From: Macrocystis pyrifera
Lineage: Eukaryota; Sar; Phaeophyceae; Laminariales; Laminariaceae
Direction of reading: 5' to 3'
DNA: 64,000 nucleotides
NCBI GenBank assembly: GCA_031763025.1
Contig: JASSKH010000005.1
Location: 7,871,514 to 7,935,513 of the forward strand
The notes beneath the pieces were generated by a model. That model did no database searches. It was not told the DNA's origin and saw only the letters and a list, made by a program, of their open reading frames with translations. Below are positions 60,901 through 64,000 of this stretch, piece after piece (positions within the stretch are counted from its first letter, which is position 1; each line of letters opens with the position of its first letter). The position numbers and the translations under genes were made by a program.

Positions 60901-63900
60901 CCCATCCCATATAACCGCGCTATCGCAATACAGCAAGTTTTGTATGGTCCAGTTAACCGTCCGCCCTGTGCCGTCCCAATGTCACCCGACACTTTTCCGG
61001 CGAGGTACACTCACAAAACCACACTATACCCACGCACCCTGAGCCAAGGCAGGCGGCGGCGCCGTCCCCCACCCCTAGCCGGATCGACGCGCCCTCGAGC
61101 TCCGGCCATCGGTCCAGCGCGAGGCCGCTAACACTGGCTTGCAGTTCCCCGACGTCTGCCAGGTGAGGCAAGGTGGAGCAGTCTAACCCCGCGTCCCTGA
61201 GTATGGAGAGGGTGGGAGCGTCCCACTGCAAGTCATGACCGCACGCGTTGCATTCATTTGAATTTGAGCGGATTACGCCGGGGGGGGGGAGGAGGGGCGT
61301 GACGGCATGGCCCGGTGGGTGGGCAGGGTACGGGGCGAGGATAAAACATAAATGTGCAATTGCGGCATGAGCAGGTAGTTACGTAAGCACGTATAAACCG
61401 ATCGGGTTCGTGGAGGCAACATTCGCCTATAGCGGCAGCATTCAAGGGGGGAGCGCAGGGATCGATCGCCGTCAGCCATGTGGCATCCCCGAACACGTGG
61501 CAGCTGCAGCTAGAACTCTGGGGGGAAACTTGCAAAGCCACGAAGAGCTGCAGATGCAGAATCTCCGGCCGATTAGAGAGAGAAAGGAATAGCCCCGTCG
61601 CAGCAAGACACGGAAGAAAGGCAGCAAAGCACCACCCCAACTCCAACCATCTTCAGCATCAACTTCAGCCGAAACTTGAACATCAACTTGAACATCAAGT
61701 TGAACATCAAACATATTATCAAGTTCAACAACAAATTCAATATCAGTTCTACATGTTTCAACACGTTCCTGTTTATCTGTCATGGAAATGTTAGCACATG
61801 ACCATGTATGAGTCAATGTTCAAGTAGCACTGCTCTTGGATCGTAGATCATAGTCTATGTACCGTTTCGGCATGTAACGTATATTATGCGGAGGAATATC
61901 AGCAGTATGTATCGTCTCTGCTCGCAGGACCGAGTATCTCACTCTCTGCTGTGATCTCTACCCGGATCGTGATGGTATCCTACCTGCCTGTTCATCTCTG
62001 GAAGCTTCCGTCATCTGGACTCCTGCATTCTCTGCGGAGTACATCTGTGTGTGTTGGCCATCTAAGCGCCAGTGTTTACGTGTTATCACGTCTTCTTCTC
62101 TCTACCGCACGAGAGCATCTTACTCCCCGGGCCACCGCTTACCCGGTGTCATCTCTCGGCTAGCACCGAGGACAGAAAAATGGAGAAAACAAATACCCGC
62201 TGGAAAGGTCCGGCAAGTAATAAAAGAAGGCGATTCCCAAGTGGGAGCTCTGAGAGGCCAGGGATGTACCAACGGAGCACGCTCAGAGGTCGAGATATCT
62301 AGAAGTAGTTCTATTACGGCTGAGAACGCGACGAAAGCTGAAGATACTGTTGAGAGACTGGCACCACAACCACTGGCTGCTCCACGTTCACAAGGTACTG
62401 TCAGCGACCACTAAGCACAGGGAAGATGCTAGCTTCATGCAAAATGCAAGCCCTCATAAGATGTACTACTAGACGAGAAGGCTGCGTGGATGGACTGATA
62501 GCAACATATAAAAACGTTCACCGTACCGGTACCAGAGGATATACGGAAGAGGGTTATATGTTGTATTAACTTGCTGCTGACTGCTGACTGCACTTGGAGA
62601 CTGACATCAAACTGCAACAAGCAAACGTCAGCGCCTTTGGTGATATTCCTTCAAGCAGCAGCTTCCTCACGACAGGACCTTATTCCGTTATTTTTAACAC
62701 TCCTATAACAGCAGCAAAAAAGCGCGGAGACACGCGGAATCGCCGCTTACCGCACACCCCGAACCAGCCCGTCCTAACCCCTGCACTGACCCCACACGCC
62801 CCTCACCTCCAGCCTCCGCAAGTCCAGAAGCCCCATCCAAGACGCCTCGGAGTAGCTCACGGGCGCGCTCGGCAGGCGGCACCACCTCGCCGCGACAAGG
62901 CTCGGCAGCGTCTGCCAAACCTCAATACACCGCTGCCGCTGTCGCTGCTGTGCGCCGGCTTTCGGCATTCGGTTCCCCCCCAGACCCCGCCCGTTCGACG
63001 ACGCCTCCCCCTCCAGCCATTGCAGCAGCTGCACCGGCGCGTACGAAACATGCGTCGTCGTGCCCGTCCGCCGGCGCGCCTCCTCCAGGCCTCCAGCCCC
63101 GTCGCGGCCCGTCCTCTCGAGGGCCTCTCTGAGCCGTTTCATGGCGCCCGCGGAGGCCGAGGACGTGTTGGCGTAGGTGTACACCGGGGTGCACGGCCTG
63201 CCGTCCCCGTCGACACCGACGATGTTCATTCCGAAGCACGCGAAGCCGACGGCAACGACGGCGTGCGAAATATCTCGCAAGCGCAGCTCGCTTCATAGCG
63301 GGAGCGGCGCGGCAAGGCGGCAAGGCGGCAAGAAGGGGGGCGCGTGAGAGCGGTCGCACAGGCGTGTTCATCGTGCGTGATGTTTTGGACAGAGGCGGGT
63401 AGGAGTGTGGTAGGTCGATGAGGAGGTGTCTGGGCAGCGCTTGTTCGTCGCACTAACCCGCCTCGTCTGGAGTCGAAAAACAACCGGACCGAGACTGAAA
63501 AACGTACCATGGTCCAGGTGCCTGCGCGGATGGCTTGGTACCCGTCCTGTTTTCTGCGGGAGCTGACAGGTCACAATAGCTGTTTCCAGCTGCGGGCAAC
63601 GCGCGTGTTGCTGCGGGAGCAAGCGGAGGGAGCAACATCTCTTGTGGATGCTTCAAGGCTGAATCCATCAAGGAACCTCGGCATGGGGCAGCTATTCACA
63701 ACTGCCAACGCAATCACAGCATCACAGCGCCTTGTAACACCCCGCACGATCTGAAGGCTCGTTTGGACGCAACGAAAAGTGGGAAGAAACGCTTACATCT
63801 CCGTCTCCTGCAGCCAAGGCGTTTCGCGTGTTTCAACGGCATATTCGTCTCGGGTTGGACGTTGAACGTGATGCCCAGATCCCCAGATGATTTTCGTCTG

Positions 63901-63906
63901 CTCGAT
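57937..63906 (-). CDS. FGGY-family carbohydrate kinase, 5' partial
   Basis: ATP-dependent sugar kinase of the xylulokinase/gluconokinase superfamily. Exons on the minus strand: 63906-63797 (tentative), 63290-62807, 61225-61038, 59794-59470, 58743-57937 (TGA). Phases agree at every join. Motifs: AVGFACFGMNIVGVDGDGRP, HVSYAPVQLLQWL, EASWMGLLDLRRLE joining WDAPTLSIL, GVGDGAAACLGSG joining CDETSGL, VTVGTSAAARVVV, LGGSLTDGGSVFEWL, ILPFFSGERSTGYN joining VLGLRRSTTRAQLVRAGLES, and SGHGMAASPFWQQILSDCLG with EETSLGVAVL. VGTSAAAR resembles gluconokinase-type members, but the substrate is uncertain. The last exon carries a low-complexity insertion of about 80 residues before the SGHG motif. The N-terminal ATP-binding DxGTSS motif is absent, so the start is probably beyond 64000. 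Confidence 0.8.
59992..60155 (+). mobile_element. SINE-like element in FGGY intron
   Basis: GCGACTCGCCCAACACTTCA, CGCTTGGTGCAAGCAATGCC, GTGCTCCGTCCCGGCATTGA, GGGTCTATGGTCATATGACC and GATAATGAGTACACC then a short C run. Opposite orientation to the host gene. Confidence 0.85.
60225..60345. repeat. tRNA-like head in inverted pair
   Basis: GTAGCTCAGTGGTTTAACTT (60287) is an A-box-like tRNA start, with GGGTTCGATTTCC (about 60333) as a possible B box. Just upstream AAGGTTGAACCGCCGAGCTA is its inverse, and GTCAGCGCTGAC sits at the centre. The acceptor stem does not close, so this is a tRNA pseudogene or SINE head. Confidence 0.5.
60588..60655. repeat. Second inverted tRNA-like pair
   Basis: AAAGGTTAAACCATTGAGTT, GTCAACGCTGACTGAG and GTAGTTCACTGGTTTGAAAT repeat the arrangement at 60232-60310 with about 20 percent difference. 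No B box is seen here. Confidence 0.45.
60656..61037 (-). other. FGGY intron sequence, nothing further recognised
   Basis: Remainder of the intron between exons 61225-61038 and 59794-59470. No repeat family or gene identified. Confidence 0.4.
61226..62806 (-). other. FGGY intron with minisatellite and R1 fragment
   Basis: GTGAGG donor at 62806 and TTGCAG acceptor at 61226. A minisatellite of AACATCAACTTG-type units lies at about 61665-61745. At 62205-62290 an inverted R1 fragment contains TGGGAGCTCTGAGAGGCCAG and GGGATGTACCAAC. No internal gene recognised. Confidence 0.55.
62205..62290 (-). repeat. Dispersed repeat R1 fragment, inverted
   Basis: Reverse complement of the first ~85 bases of the R1 copies at 1313 and 10570, including the GCGTGCTC end. 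It shows the repeat is mobile and not confined to the TRM1 locus. Confidence 0.75.
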
Positions 63907-64000
63907 CTTTAAAAAATATGAGCTACCGCCGGAGATGGCAGACTGAGACATGGAGAACTTGAAGGGATTTCAAACTTTCAGGTTCGTTCGATGCAATTTG

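Noticed and set aside
63509-63754. 81-codon plus-strand frame (AWYPSCFLRELTGHNSCFQL)
   Set aside because: No recognisable family, and it lies in what should be an FGGY intron on the other strand; not strong enough to call.

Overview
This is a eukaryotic nuclear window. Genes are broken into short GT-AG exons separated by introns of up to about 12 kb, and most of the sequence is transposon-derived, simple-repeat or homopolymer DNA. The three recognisable genes, the mixed base composition, and exons floating in repeat-filled introns suggest a large-genome photosynthetic stramenopile, most likely a brown alga. That assignment is inference; no single feature proves it.

Layout. (1) About 231-9827 (+): a TRM1-type tRNA guanine-26 N2-dimethyltransferase in five exons, with a 6.1-kb first intron; the 5' end is uncertain. 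(2) 15002-53624 (+): one 38.6-kb gene that I reconstruct as 15 exons with consistent splice phases and a 674-residue product. In order it carries N-terminal ankyrin repeats, a duplicated coiled coil, a receptor-like/Pelle-type protein kinase domain and a C-terminal RING domain. Its introns hold most of the mobile DNA. (3) 63906-57937 (-): an FGGY-family carbohydrate kinase in at least four clear exons plus one tentative exon; its N-terminus is probably outside the window. No functional link between the three genes is visible.

Mobile DNA. A family of about 105-bp TA-flanked inverted-repeat elements (MITEs) has 15 near-complete copies and one half copy. Three filled/empty-site comparisons show the TA target duplication. 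A decayed LINE (endonuclease, reverse transcriptase, Cys/His knuckle) at 44998-49304 has a MITE inserted in its reading frame. It ends in a poly(C) tail, and its last ~75 bases resemble the 3' end of a ~190-bp SINE-like family with about ten copies here, also C-tailed. This looks like a LINE/SINE partnership using poly(C) tails, and it may explain some of the long C and G tracts (up to 110 bases). There are also long fold-back elements, another dispersed repeat built from GC-rich palindromic modules, tRNA-like promoter heads, a 320-bp TTA microsatellite, CTG tracts and several recent tandem duplications.

Stretches described as repeats or 'nothing recognised' were read by eye only; no database or folding program was used. 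Exon coordinates come from reading splice consensus and protein-family continuity.
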